A stretch of DNA of 64,000 nt. Origin: Anderseniella sp964390445. GTDB taxonomy: Bacteria; Pseudomonadota; Alphaproteobacteria; Rhizobiales; Aestuariivirgaceae. The notes under the pieces were generated by a model. It saw only the letters and a list, made by a program, of their open reading frames with translations. It ran no database searches and was not told the origin of the DNA. Position numbers and translations under genes: made by a program. Below, in pieces: positions 34,024 through 43,474 of the stretch; the first letter of the stretch is position 1, and each line of letters starts with the position of its first letter. The stretch covers positions 1-64,000 of the forward strand of contig CAYMJJ010000004.1 in the NCBI GenBank assembly GCA_964390445.1. The letters run 5' to 3'.

Positions 34024-36687
34024 ATGCCGCGCACCCAGACCGCAGTTTCCCGTCAATCCGCCATACCAGCCGGACTGAAGGCATTCATCTGGCGCAGGTT
34101 CATGGAGCTCAAGGGAGTGGCCTTGCTGGCTTTCCTCGCTGCTCTGACCGTCATGCTGGCAACCTGGTCCGCCAACGATCCGTCCTGGAGCAACGCCGCT
34201 GACGGCACCGTTCACAACGCCCTCGGCTATCCCGGTGCCGTTGTTGCAGACAAGCTGGTCAGCTGGCTCGCTTTGGCCAATGCCATACTGCTCGCCATAC
34301 CGGCTTTCTGGGCCATCGCCATCATGACCCACAACAAGCTGGGCAACTGGCAAGTGCGCGCCCCTTCTATGCTGGCGGCACTTCTGCTTGGCTCGACATT
34401 CCTCTCGCTGCTGCCGATTCCGTCAGTATGGCCGCTGGGACCCCGACTAGGCGGCGCTGCCGGAGACGCACTTGCTGGCATGCTTCTCGCGCTGCCGCGC
34501 CTGTTTGTCTATGACTGGCTGGCTGGCAGCCTCGCCGCAATTCTGTGCCTGACGGGAGCCATCTGGGCCATTTGCCTCGCAATCGGCATTGCGCCGATAA
34601 AGCTCCTGAAATCAATTGCGACCCTGCGCGCGCCCACCGCACGTATCGGGCACAAGGCGATTGCTGCCTCGTCGCGGGTTGCACAGACCGTCGGAACATT
34701 GCGGGACCGCAGCGCAGAATCCTTTACAGAGCCCGTTGCGACCGGCAGTTCCTCGCTGGACGCCAGCACTGCGGTTGAACCTTCTCTCAATGCACCGCAT
34801 GGCAACAGCCTGCTCAACCGGTTGCGCGAACGCCAGTCTCGCCAGCCCGCTGAAATCCAGCCGGCCGCCGAACCTGACGGGCCGGATGCCATTCCGGCCT
34901 TCCTCACCCGTACTGCCCCGCTCAGCGATAACCGCATAGAGCCGCGACTGGAGCGATCAGCTGTCCCTTACAGGGAACCTGCCTTTGACGCAGTACCCCA
35001 CGCAAAGCTGGACCAGCACTACGAAGAAGATTACGGATACGAAGACGAGACCGGAGAGCACCCGCAGCCAGCTGCCGTGCCTGCGCGAGTGCAGCAACCG
35101 GCCAAACCGATCAAGCAGGGCAAGCGCATTGCCCGCGACATGCAGCCCAGCCTCATTCCCGGCAATCAGGTCGGCTTTGAGCTGCCGCCGTTAAGCCTGC
35201 TGGCTGAACCCGATGCCTCCAACGGCAAGACCCAGCTTTCGGCCGACGCGCTGGAACAGAACGCGCGCATGCTCGAAGGTGTACTGGAAGATTTCGGTAT
35301 TCGCGGCGAGATCATCAATGTACGCCCCGGTCCTGTCGTGACCCTGTACGAACTTGAACCCGCTCCAGGTATCAAGTCATCCCGCGTCATCGGGCTTGCC
35401 GACGATATTGCCAGGTCAATGAGCGCCATCTCCGTTCGCGTTGCGGTGGTGCCGGGCCGCAACGTGATCGGCATCGAGATGCCGAACTCGACCCGTGAAA
35501 CAGTGTTCCTGCGCGAACTTCTGGCATCGCAGGATTTCGAGAAGACCAAGCACAAGCTGTGCATGGCACTGGGCAAGGACATTGGCGGTGAGCCATCCTT
35601 TGCTGACCTAGCGCGGATGCCACACCTGCTGATTGCCGGCACCACGGGTTCGGGCAAGTCGGTTGGCATCAACACCATGATCCTGTCACTGCTGTTCCGT
35701 CTGCCGCCGGACAAGTGCAAGCTGATCATGATCGACCCGAAGATGCTGGAGCTTTCAGTCTACGAGGGCATTCCGCACCTTCTGGCCCCGGTGGTGACCG
35801 ACCCGCACAAGGCCGTGGTATCGCTCAAGTGGGCGGTGCGCGAAATGGAAGATCGCTACCGCAAGATGTCGAAGCTCGGTGTGCGCAACATTGACGGTTA
35901 TAACGCACGCGCCGAACAGGCACAGAAGAAGGGCGAGGTATTCAGCCGCCAGATCCAGACCGGGTTCGATCCGGAAACCGGCACGCCGATCTACGAAGAA
36001 GAGCAGATGGACCTGTCGCCGATGCCCTACATCGTCGTCATCATCGACGAGATGGCCGACCTGATGATGGTGGCCGGCAAGGACATCGAGGGCGCAGTTC
36101 AACGCCTGGCGCAGATGGCGCGAGCCGCCGGCATCCACGTCATCATGGCCACCCAGCGTCCTTCGGTTGATGTCATCACCGGCACGATCAAGGCCAACTT
36201 CCCGACCCGCATTTCCTTCCAGGTAACGTCCAAGATCGACAGCCGGACGATCCTTGGAGAACAGGGAGCCGAACAGCTGCTCGGCCAGGGCGACATGTTG
36301 TACATGGCTGGCGGTGGACGAATCTCCCGTTTGCATGGTCCATTCGTGTCAGACGATGAAGTAGAGCAGATCGTGGCATACCTGAAGACGCAGGCCGCTC
36401 CGGAATACATCGAGGCTGTCACCGAAGACAGCGGCGAGTTCGACGGCGCTGCCTATGGTGGCGAAATGGGTGGTAGTGGCGGTTCCGGCGATGACCTGTA
36501 CGACCAGGCAGTCGCTGTCATCCTGCGCGACAGGAAAGTCTCGACAAGCTACATTCAACGTCGGCTTTCGATCGGTTACAACAAGGCAGCCAGCCTGATC
36601 GAACGGATGGAACAGGAAGGCCTGATCTCCGGTGCCAACCATGCGGGCAAAAGGGAAATCCTGGCCGGCTCGGATGGCGAAGGCTGA
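34024..36687 (+). CDS. ftsK: DNA translocase FtsK
   Basis: 887 residues from the ATG at 34024, which has CGGAG nine bases upstream. An ATG at 33946 would add 26 basic residues and cannot be excluded. Four or more membrane helices occupy about 30-210, anchoring the protein at the septum. A long low-complexity acidic and Pro-rich linker spans about 215-400. The RecA-like motor has Walker A G-T-T-G-S-G-K-S-V and Walker B V-V-I-I-D-E-M-A-D, and the C-terminal winged helix (gamma domain) reads KOPS-type sites. It moves chromosome ends to dif for XerCD recombination during division. Confidence 0.96.
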   Translation: MPRTQTAVSRQSAIPAGLKAFIWRRFMELKGVALLAFLAALTVMLATWSANDPSWSNAADGTVHNALGYPGAVVADKLVSWLALANAILLAIPAFWAIAIMTHNKLGNWQVRAPSMLAALLLGSTFLSLLPIPSVWPLGPRLGGAAGDALAGMLLALPRLFVYDWLAGSLAAILCLTGAIWAICLAIGIAPIKLLKSIATLRAPTARIGHKAIAASSRVAQTVGTLRDRSAESFTEPVATGSSSLDASTAVEPSLNAPHGNSLLNRLRERQSRQPAEIQPAAEPDGPDAIPAFLTRTAPLSDNRIEPRLERSAVPYREPAFDAVPHAKLDQHYEEDYGYEDETGEHPQPAAVPARVQQPAKPIKQGKRIARDMQPSLIPGNQVGFELPPLSLLAEPDASNGKTQLSADALEQNARMLEGVLEDFGIRGEIINVRPGPVVTLYELEPAPGIKSSRVIGLADDIARSMSAISVRVAVVPGRNVIGIEMPNSTRETVFLRELLASQDFEKTKHKLCMALGKDIGGEPSFADLARMPHLLIAGTTGSGKSVGINTMILSLLFRLPPDKCKLIMIDPKMLELSVYEGIPHLLAPVVTDPHKAVVSLKWAVREMEDRYRKMSKLGVRNIDGYNARAEQAQKKGEVFSRQIQTGFDPETGTPIYEEEQMDLSPMPYIVVIIDEMADLMMVAGKDIEGAVQRLAQMARAAGIHVIMATQRPSVDVITGTIKANFPTRISFQVTSKIDSRTILGEQGAEQLLGQGDMLYMAGGGRISRLHGPFVSDDEVEQIVAYLKTQAAPEYIEAVTEDSGEFDGAAYGGEMGGSGGSGDDLYDQAVAVILRDRKVSTSYIQRRLSIGYNKAASLIERMEQEGLISGANHAGKREILAGSDGEG

Positions 36688-36775
36688 CCACGTGCGTGCC
36701 GCAATATCGCCGCGTTGACAGCAGACAACCCGAACTGAAACATTTGATCTGAACAATACCGGCAGGAGTGATGAG

Positions 36776-37438
36776 ATGATCTTTCGCAAAACGGCATGTG
36801 CCCTGATAGCCGCTGGCTTGCTTGCGGCCCCGGCGATGATCGCGTCTCCGGGTTCGGTCGGCACTGCCCTTGCGCAGGCACAGCTTTCAGAGCAGGACCA
36901 GGCCGCGTTACAGCAGTTGAACACTTACCTCAATGACATAAGCTCCATGAGCGGCGATTTCGTCCAGACCAGCCCCCGCGGTCAGGTTGCCAATGGTGTG
37001 TTCTACATCTCAAAGCCTGGCAAAATGCGTTTCGAGTACGCCCCGCCCAGTCCGCTGCTTGTGGTTTCGGACGGTAGCTGGGTGACGGTGATGAACACAC
37101 AGCGCAAACGCGATGACCAATACCCGTTGTCTACTACACCCCTCAAGATCGTGCTTGCAGACCAGGTTGACCTGTTCAGGGATGCCATAATTCTGAGCGT
37201 CGAACACCGGGAAGACCTTTCCGCAATTACCATGCAGGAGAAGGGTCAGCTCGTTGCTGGTCAGCTCACCATGGTGTTGGATCGTGCGAACAATGAACTG
37301 GTCCAGTGGATCGTAATCGATGGCAAGGGGCAACGCACCAGCGTTGAACTGGCAAATATCAACAAGGAAGCCCAGCCCGACCCCAAGCTTTTCGTGGTAC
37401 AGCGCTCAAAGGAACGCAAGTCAGGAGCTGACAAGTAG
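36776..37438 (+). CDS. lolA: Outer-membrane lipoprotein carrier protein LolA
   Basis: 220 residues. A signal peptide runs to about residue 35 (cleavage after A-L-A-Q-A). The mature part shows the LolA pattern: N-T-Y-L-N-D-I-S-S-M-S-G-D-F-V-Q, K-P-G-K-M-R-F-E-Y and a V-V-S-D-G strand. It shuttles lipoproteins across the periplasm from LolCDE to the outer membrane. LptE (43.5 kb) is an example of a client. It lies 88 bp after ftsK, as in other alphaproteobacteria, and 27 bp before xthA. Confidence 0.93.
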   Translation: MIFRKTACALIAAGLLAAPAMIASPGSVGTALAQAQLSEQDQAALQQLNTYLNDISSMSGDFVQTSPRGQVANGVFYISKPGKMRFEYAPPSPLLVVSDGSWVTVMNTQRKRDDQYPLSTTPLKIVLADQVDLFRDAIILSVEHREDLSAITMQEKGQLVAGQLTMVLDRANNELVQWIVIDGKGQRTSVELANINKEAQPDPKLFVVQRSKERKSGADK

Positions 37439-37465
37439 CCGTCCCTGCAACGGCCAGAACACGAA

Positions 37466-38269
37466 ATGCGGATCGCAACCTGGAACATCAACTCGGTGCG
37501 GCTTCGCATCGGCCTGGTGGTGAGGTTCCTGCAGGAATATCAACCGGACCTGCTGTGCCTTCAGGAAACCAAGTGCCCACCCGGACAGTTTCCGACCGCA
37601 GCCATCAAGCAGGCGGGCTACGGCTTTATCGCCGATAATGGCTACACAGGGCATCATGGGGTGGCCATTGTGTCGCGCCTGCCATTCGAGACAACGTCCT
37701 GCAACTCGTTCTGTGGCCGTAACGATGGCCGCCACATTTGTTTGCGGCCAGCAGGCTCCAGCCTTGTCATCCACAGTTTGTATGTACCGGCTGGTGGTGA
37801 CGAGCCCGACCCGGCAATCAACCAGAAGTTTGCCCACAAGCTTCAGTTCCTTGATGAACTGGGCGACTGGTGCCAGAGGCTCGATTATTCGGATGGATTG
37901 CATCACGTACTGGCGGGGGACCTGAATGTTGCACCGCTCGAGCACGATGTCTGGTCGCACAAGCAGTTGCTAAAAGTAGTCTCTCATACGCCAGTGGAAA
38001 CCGAAAGGCTTGACTCCGTCATGCGCGCCGGCGGGTTCCATGATCCGGTCAGGTCGCAGTTCCCCGAACCGGAAAAATTGTACTCATGGTGGAGCTACAG
38101 GGCACGAGACTGGGAAAGCGCAAATCGCGGGCGTCGGCTTGATCACATCTGGGTGCCGCAAGCACTTGCAGGTCAATGTCGCAATGCCCGCATCATTCGC
38201 GATGCTCGCGGATGGGACAGGCCGTCGGACCATGTCCCGGTGATCGTCGATATTGACGAACTGGTTTAA
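37466..38269 (+). CDS. xthA: Exodeoxyribonuclease III
   Basis: 267 residues of the ExoIII/APE endonuclease fold. It opens M-R-I-A-T-W-N-I-N-S-V-R. The catalytic blocks L-Q-E-T-K (metal Glu), A-G-D-L-N-V-A-P and the C-terminal D-H-I-W-V and S-D-H-V-P-V are present. It cleaves DNA at abasic sites and removes 3' blocks in base-excision repair. It is convergent with the cNMP-binding gene (3 bp between stops). Confidence 0.96.
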   Translation: MRIATWNINSVRLRIGLVVRFLQEYQPDLLCLQETKCPPGQFPTAAIKQAGYGFIADNGYTGHHGVAIVSRLPFETTSCNSFCGRNDGRHICLRPAGSSLVIHSLYVPAGGDEPDPAINQKFAHKLQFLDELGDWCQRLDYSDGLHHVLAGDLNVAPLEHDVWSHKQLLKVVSHTPVETERLDSVMRAGGFHDPVRSQFPEPEKLYSWWSYRARDWESANRGRRLDHIWVPQALAGQCRNARIIRDARGWDRPSDHVPVIVDIDELV

Positions 38270-38272
38270 GGC

Positions 38273-38758
38273 CTACTGATCCTCGTTCTTCAACAACTCA
38301 TCCACCGGGCGTACATCGAAGTGCTCCTGGATGCCGGCCAGCTCCGCCGATGTCGAACCCAGCTTTTCACTTAGTACGTCAAGCACTTGCAAGGCGACCT
38401 CGGGAAACTCAGAACACAGCCGCATGAAGACCGATTGCTCGATGACAATGGCTTCGATCTCCGACTTGGCAACAAGCGTCACCTGCCTTGGCAGCCCGGC
38501 AATCATCGACTGTTCGCCGAAGAACGCGCCCGGGCCGGCTAGCGCCAGCACGCTGTTGCTCTGCGCATCATGAACCACGGCTTCACCTTCGCGGATCATG
38601 ATTGCGCTGGTGGCTTCATCGCCCGCCTCGAAGACCGACCGGCGAGCCGGCACCACGAGCTCATCGGACGAGAACAGCAACGTCTGCAAATGCGCCTCAT
38701 CGACGTTGGCAAATATGGGGATTTGCTTCAGCAGGTTGACCGTTGCCCGGATGTTCAT
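38273..38758 (-). CDS. Stand-alone cyclic-nucleotide-binding-domain protein
   Basis: 161 residues consisting almost entirely of one cNMP-binding domain (about 12-125). The phosphate-binding cassette is intact: G81-E82, for the ribose hydroxyl, and R91, for the phosphate, in F-G-E-Q-S-M-I-A-G-L-P-R. There is no helix-turn-helix, kinase or channel domain, so it would have to signal by protein contact. It lies 30 bp downstream of an OmpR-type regulator, a pairing known from Brucella otpR and its neighbour annotated as a cAMP-dependent kinase regulatory subunit. A cyclase that could supply ligand is at 351-2279. Confidence 0.88.
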   Translation of the reverse strand: MNIRATVNLLKQIPIFANVDEAHLQTLLFSSDELVVPARRSVFEAGDEATSAIMIREGEAVVHDAQSNSVLALAGPGAFFGEQSMIAGLPRQVTLVAKSEIEAIVIEQSVFMRLCSEFPEVALQVLDVLSEKLGSTSAELAGIQEHFDVRPVDELLKNEDQ

Positions 38759-38788
38759 TTCAGACGCACCTTTTGAATGTGCGGGCCA

Positions 38789-39475
38789 TCAAGGTACCAA
38801 CTTGTATCCGCCTGATTCGGTGACCAGCAACTGCGTCTGTGAAGGATCGGGTTCGATCTTCTGGCGCAGCCGGTAGATGTGGGTTTCAAGCGTATGCGTC
38901 GTGACGCCAGCGTTGTAGCCCCAAACCTCGTGCAGCAACACATCCCGGCCAACCACTTGCTCACCGGCGCGGTACAGGAACTTCAAGATCGCCGTTTCCT
39001 TTTCAGTCAGCCGGATCTTCTTCTTGTCATCGATGATCAGTACCTTGGAACTGGGCTTGAACGTGTAGGGGCCGATGGCAAACACCGCGTCTTCGCTTTG
39101 CTCGTGCTGCCGCAGTTGCGCGCGAATGCGGGCCAGCAACACCGCAAACTTGAACGGTTTGGTCACATAGTCGTTGGCACCGGCATCAAGTCCCAGGATT
39201 GTATCGGAATCCGATGTCTCGGCGGTCAGCATTATCACTGGTCCTCGATACCCGTTCTTCCGCATGATCTTGCAGGCTTCGCGGCCATCAAGATCAGGCA
39301 TGTTGACATCGAGAATGACGAGGTCCACCAGCTCGGACTTGACATGCTGTACCGCAGCCTGGCCTCCGTTTAGGGCAGTGACGGAGAAATCATCGTGCAA
39401 GGAAAACTGCTCGGTGATCGTTTCGCGCAGTGCGTCATCATCATCGACAATAACAATTTTCTTCTTGTTGCTCAT
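38789..39475 (-). CDS. cenR: OmpR-family response regulator, CenR/OtpR-like
   Basis: 228 residues. The receiver domain has the acidic cluster D11-D14, phospho-acceptor D56 (V-I-L-D-V-N-M-P) and the switch lysine in V-T-K-P-F. The C-terminal winged helix (about 130-226) has R-L-T-E-K-E-T-A-I-L-K-F-L-Y and the wing G-G-Y-K-L-V-P. CenR/OtpR regulates cell-envelope genes in alphaproteobacteria. The assignment rests on resemblance and the adjacent cNMP-binding gene. No histidine kinase is adjacent, so it is an orphan here. An L,D-transpeptidase gene starts divergently about 110 bp away. Confidence 0.82.
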   Translation of the reverse strand: MSNKKKIVIVDDDDALRETITEQFSLHDDFSVTALNGGQAAVQHVKSELVDLVILDVNMPDLDGREACKIMRKNGYRGPVIMLTAETSDSDTILGLDAGANDYVTKPFKFAVLLARIRAQLRQHEQSEDAVFAIGPYTFKPSSKVLIIDDKKKIRLTEKETAILKFLYRAGEQVVGRDVLLHEVWGYNAGVTTHTLETHIYRLRQKIEPDPSQTQLLVTESGGYKLVP

Positions 39476-39583
39476 TTCAGCCTGTAACCTGGTTTGAAGT
39501 TCTGCCCGAGCAACTGTAGTTGCCCGGGCTTGCTTTGCAAAGTCCGAGCCTTGTCACAGCAAAACAATTTTCTTCAGCAAGTT

Positions 39584-40090
39584 TTGATCAGGCGTGTGGC
39601 GGCCCGGCGGCACCATGCCCAGGCCCAGGCTGGAACCATGACCATGAATTGCAGCCTCGGGGCAGCAGGCATACGCCTCAACAAGCACGAGGGCGACCTC
39701 GCAACGCCTGCGGGTGTGTGGACCATGCGGCGCGTCCTGTACCGCGCTGACCGGATCATGCGGCCGCGCACCAGCCTGCCGGTCCGAAGCATTTCACCAT
39801 ATGACGGCTGGTGCGATGACCCCATGTCGAGGTTCTACAATCGACAGGTCAGGCTTCCGTTTGCCCACGGCCACGAGCAGCTATGGCGCAAGGACCATCT
39901 CTACGATCTGATTGTCGTGCTGGATCACAACGACCACCCGCCCGTGCCAGGGGCAGGTAGTGCAGTCTTCATCCACGTTCAACGGCCTGATATGGGCCCT
40001 ACACATGGTTGCGTGGCTTTCCGGTTGAGAGATCTGAAGGTGTTGCTGGAGGTTTCCAACCACAATACACAACTGGTCGTCCCGGCTTGA
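39584..40090 (+). CDS. L,D-transpeptidase (YkuD) family protein without signal peptide
   Basis: 168 residues from a proposed TTG at 39584; GTG at 39596 and ATG at 39638 are alternatives and the true start is unsettled. The YkuD catalytic stretch has H in F-I-H-V-Q-R-P and the nucleophile Cys in T-H-G-C-V-A-F. The upstream L-G-A-A-G-I-x-x-N-K-x-E-G-D-x-A-T-P-A-G block identifies the short subgroup. The enzyme class forms 3-3 peptidoglycan cross-links or tethers lipoproteins, yet no export signal is visible with any start. It is convergent with yggS and divergent from the CenR-like gene, which may control it. Confidence 0.82.
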   Translation: MIRRVAARRHHAQAQAGTMTMNCSLGAAGIRLNKHEGDLATPAGVWTMRRVLYRADRIMRPRTSLPVRSISPYDGWCDDPMSRFYNRQVRLPFAHGHEQLWRKDHLYDLIVVLDHNDHPPVPGAGSAVFIHVQRPDMGPTHGCVAFRLRDLKVLLEVSNHNTQLVVPA

Positions 40091-40102
40091 CGCGGTATCA
40101 CG

Positions 40103-40777
40103 TTATCCGCGGGAGCCGAAGATTGCGCTGCCGACCCGCACATGCGTTGCGCCCAGTTCGACGGCGGTCTCATAATCACCGCTCATGCCCATGCTCAAGG
40201 TGACCAGGTCGTTTCGCTTCGCCAGCTTGGCCAGCAGCGCAAAGTGCAGGGCAGGTTCTTCGTCAACGGGGGGAATACACATCAGCCCGGTGATATCGAG
40301 CTGGTATGTCTGCCTGCATGTCTTGAGGAACTTGTCGAGATCCTCCGGCAGGATACCGGCCTTCTGCGGCTCATGACCGGTATTCACCTGCACCAATAAC
40401 CCGGGTGAGCGGCCAACTGCCTGGATTTCTTTCGCAAGGGCCTTTGCCAGTTTCTCACGGTCAAGCGTTTCGATGCACTCGAACAGCTCTACCGCTTCGC
40501 GAGTCTTGTTGCTCTGCAATGGTCCGATCAGATGCAACTCGGTATCGGGATAGGTTTCCTTCAGCGCGGGCCATTTGCCTTGCGACTCCTGCACCCGGTT
40601 CTCGCCGAACACCCGGTGTGGCAGTTGTAGAACTGGCTGTATGGCGTCAGCATCGAATGTCTTCGATACCACCACCAGAGTCACGTCGGACGGTTGCCGG
40701 CCGGCGCGCTCTGCTGCTTTCGCAATATTGCCGGTCACCTGGTTGAACCGGTCAGCTATATCATTGGTGAGCGTCAT
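40103..40777 (-). CDS. yggS: YggS family pyridoxal-phosphate homeostasis protein
   Basis: 224 residues from the ATG at 40777; 18 upstream codons are open but not conserved. The PLP-binding lysine lies in V-V-V-S-K, followed by F-G-E-N-R-V-Q-E and L-I-G-P-L-Q-S-N-K, all family hallmarks. The C-terminal phosphate site M-S-x-D-Y-x-x-A is preceded by S-M-G. It is a single-domain PLP carrier without known catalysis that keeps vitamin B6 pools balanced. It is divergent from leuS across 90 bp. Confidence 0.95.
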   Translation of the reverse strand: MTLTNDIADRFNQVTGNIAKAAERAGRQPSDVTLVVVSKTFDADAIQPVLQLPHRVFGENRVQESQGKWPALKETYPDTELHLIGPLQSNKTREAVELFECIETLDREKLAKALAKEIQAVGRSPGLLVQVNTGHEPQKAGILPEDLDKFLKTCRQTYQLDITGLMCIPPVDEEPALHFALLAKLAKRNDLVTLSMGMSGDYETAVELGATHVRVGSAIFGSRG

Positions 40778-40867
40778 CAATCTGGTCCGTGTTGCTTGCC
40801 CGTGCGATTGCTTCCTGATACTGCATCGCATCGACAGAAATCCATACCAGGCAGGCTTATCACATCA

Positions 40868-43474
40868 ATGTCGAGCGAGCGTTACAACCCCCGGGCAGCT
40901 GAACCGAAATGGCAAAAAGCCTGGAGCGAGGCTGGCAGTTTCCTTGCCAGCAACGAGTCGGACAAGCCCAAGTATTACGTACTGGAGATGTTCCCGTATC
41001 CGTCCGGGCGCATCCACATGGGTCACGTCCGCAATTACACAATGGGCGACGTCATTGCCCGGTATCGCAAGGCGTGCGGCTACAATGTGCTGCACCCCAT
41101 GGGATGGGATGCATTTGGCATGCCCGCCGAGAACGCGGCAATGGAACGCAAGGTTCATCCCGGCACCTGGACCTACCAGAACATCGACACCATGCGTACG
41201 CAGCTCAAATCCATGGGCTTGGCCATCGACTGGACCCGCGAGTTTGCGACCTGCGATCCTTCGTATTATGGCCACGAGCAGCGCATGTTCATCGAGTTCT
41301 ACCGTGCCGGTCTGGTCGAACGCAAAGTCTCCATCGTCAACTGGGACCCCGTAGACCAGACAGTACTCGCCAACGAGCAGGTCATTGACGGCCGTGGATG
41401 GCGCTCGGGTGCGGCAGTCGAGAAGCGTGAACTGGCCCAGTGGTTCCTCAAGATTTCCGATTATTCGGAAGAGCTTCTGGAGGGTCTTGATGCGCTCACC
41501 GACTGGCCCGAGAAGGTCCGGTTGATGCAGCGCAACTGGATCGGCAAATCGGAAGGCCTCCGGTTTTCCTTCGAGCTCGAAGACGAGGCCGGCAACATGC
41601 TGGAGGACCGCCTGACGGTTTATACTACGCGCCATGACACCATTTTTGGCGCGAGCTTTTGTGCAATCGCCGCCGATCATGCGCTCACCCGCAAGGCAGC
41701 GGAGAGTTCTGCGGCGGTCAAAGCCTTTCAGAAGGAATGTGCTTCTCTCGGTACCAGCGAAGAGGCCATTGAGCGCGCCGAGAAGAAAGGACTGCCACTC
41801 GGCATCTACGCGCGTCATCCATTTGATGCATCGCGGCGCTTGCCGGTTTATGCGGCCAACTTCGTGTTGATCAGCTATGGCGAAGGCGCTGTGTTTGGCT
41901 GTCCTGCCCACGACCAGCGTGACCTGGATTTCGCCCGCAAGTACCACCTTGATGTCATTCCGGTGGTTGCCAGCAAGGGGGAAGAGGACGTTGAGATTGG
42001 CAACACGGCGCTGATCGAGAAGGATCAGTCATCTGTCCACATGATCAACTCGCAGTTTCTGGACGGCATGTCTGTCGATGCGGCCAAGGCAGAAGTCGCA
42101 TCGCGGCTCGAAGCCCTGGGTACCGGCGAGAGGACAACCAACTATCGGCTGCGCGACTGGGGCGTCTCCCGTCAGCGCTATTGGGGCTGTCCAATCCCGT
42201 TCATCCATTGCGATGACTGCGGTGTCGTTGAAGTGCCGCTAGATCAGTTGCCGGTGGTGTTGCCGCAGGACATCACTTTCGACAAGCCCGGCAATCCGCT
42301 GGACCGTCACATACAATGGAAGTCTGTTGCGTGTCCGAAATGTTCGAAGCCGGCGCGGCGCGAGACAGACACCTTCGATACGTTCATTGATTCCTCCTGG
42401 TACTACGCCCGGTTTTGCTCACCACATGCCGACGTGCCGGTGGACCCGGCGGCGGCGCAGTACTGGATGCAGGTGGACCAGTATATCGGTGGTATCGAGC
42501 ATGCCATTCTGCACCTGCTTTATTCACGCTTCTTCGCCCGCGCCATGAAGCTGACCGGGCACCTCAACGTGAAGGAACCATTCAAGTCATTGTTCACCCA
42601 GGGCATGGTGATCCACGAAACGTTTCGCTCCTCGGCTGGCGAGTGGCTGATGCCGACGCAAGTTGAACGCCAAGGCGAGGATTGGGTGGAATCGTCTACT
42701 GGTAAGCCTGTCACGGTTGCCCCGGCCGAAAAGATGTCCAAGTCAAAAAGGAATGTCATCGACCCAGATGACATTATCGAGAAGTACGGGGCCGATACCG
42801 CACGCTGGTTCATGTTGTCTGATACCCCGCCGGAACGGGATATCGAGTGGACCGAGTCTGGTGTGCTCGGTGCATGGCGGTTTGTGCAGCGGGTCTGGCG
42901 GCTTGTCGGCGATGTTGTTGGCGTGCCGGTGACGACGGGTACAATTGTGCCAGCATCTTTTGACGACAGGACTGCTGTGGATTTGCAACGCGCCACCCAC
43001 GCCGCCATTGCTGCAGTCGGTGATGACATAGCCGGTCTTCGCTTCAACCGGGCGATTGCGCGAATTTATGAGTTCGTCAATACGATCTCGGCGAGCATGT
43101 CCGATGGGGCACCGTCGAACGATCAGATCCGCGCAGCTCAGCGGCAGGCTGTGACGTCACTGGTACAGTTGTTTGCACCGATGATGCCGCATCTTGCCGA
43201 GGAGTGCTGGGGCAGGCTTGGCAAGGAAGGCTTCGTATGCGACAGCAGCTGGCCGTCACACGACAGGGCATTGCTATCATCGGATACAGTCACCATGGTG
43301 GTGCAGATCAACGGCAAGAAGCGGGCTGAATTGCAACTGGCCGTGGGCCTAAGCAGGACTGCTGTAGAAGAGGCATGCCTTAATCATGAGAATGTGGTAC
43401 GTAGCCTCGGTGACATGTTGGTCCGAAAGGTCATTGTCGTGCCGAACAAGCTGGTGAATATTGTAGCGGGATGA
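40868..43474 (+). CDS. leuS: Leucyl-tRNA synthetase
   Basis: 868 residues, the usual bacterial length. The HIGH motif appears as H-M-G-H in S-G-R-I-H-M-G-H-V-R-N-Y near residue 50. The CP1 editing domain (about 225-420) contains T-T-R-x-D-T-I-F-G. The KMSKS loop is K-M-S-K-S-K-R-N near residue 625. The ATG at 40868 gives the family start M-S-S-E-R-Y-N-P. Its stop overlaps the lptE start as ATGA, so leuS, lptE and holA form a coupled operon. Confidence 0.98.
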   Translation: MSSERYNPRAAEPKWQKAWSEAGSFLASNESDKPKYYVLEMFPYPSGRIHMGHVRNYTMGDVIARYRKACGYNVLHPMGWDAFGMPAENAAMERKVHPGTWTYQNIDTMRTQLKSMGLAIDWTREFATCDPSYYGHEQRMFIEFYRAGLVERKVSIVNWDPVDQTVLANEQVIDGRGWRSGAAVEKRELAQWFLKISDYSEELLEGLDALTDWPEKVRLMQRNWIGKSEGLRFSFELEDEAGNMLEDRLTVYTTRHDTIFGASFCAIAADHALTRKAAESSAAVKAFQKECASLGTSEEAIERAEKKGLPLGIYARHPFDASRRLPVYAANFVLISYGEGAVFGCPAHDQRDLDFARKYHLDVIPVVASKGEEDVEIGNTALIEKDQSSVHMINSQFLDGMSVDAAKAEVASRLEALGTGERTTNYRLRDWGVSRQRYWGCPIPFIHCDDCGVVEVPLDQLPVVLPQDITFDKPGNPLDRHIQWKSVACPKCSKPARRETDTFDTFIDSSWYYARFCSPHADVPVDPAAAQYWMQVDQYIGGIEHAILHLLYSRFFARAMKLTGHLNVKEPFKSLFTQGMVIHETFRSSAGEWLMPTQVERQGEDWVESSTGKPVTVAPAEKMSKSKRNVIDPDDIIEKYGADTARWFMLSDTPPERDIEWTESGVLGAWRFVQRVWRLVGDVVGVPVTTGTIVPASFDDRTAVDLQRATHAAIAAVGDDIAGLRFNRAIARIYEFVNTISASMSDGAPSNDQIRAAQRQAVTSLVQLFAPMMPHLAEECWGRLGKEGFVCDSSWPSHDRALLSSDTVTMVVQINGKKRAELQLAVGLSRTAVEEACLNHENVVRSLGDMLVRKVIVVPNKLVNIVAG

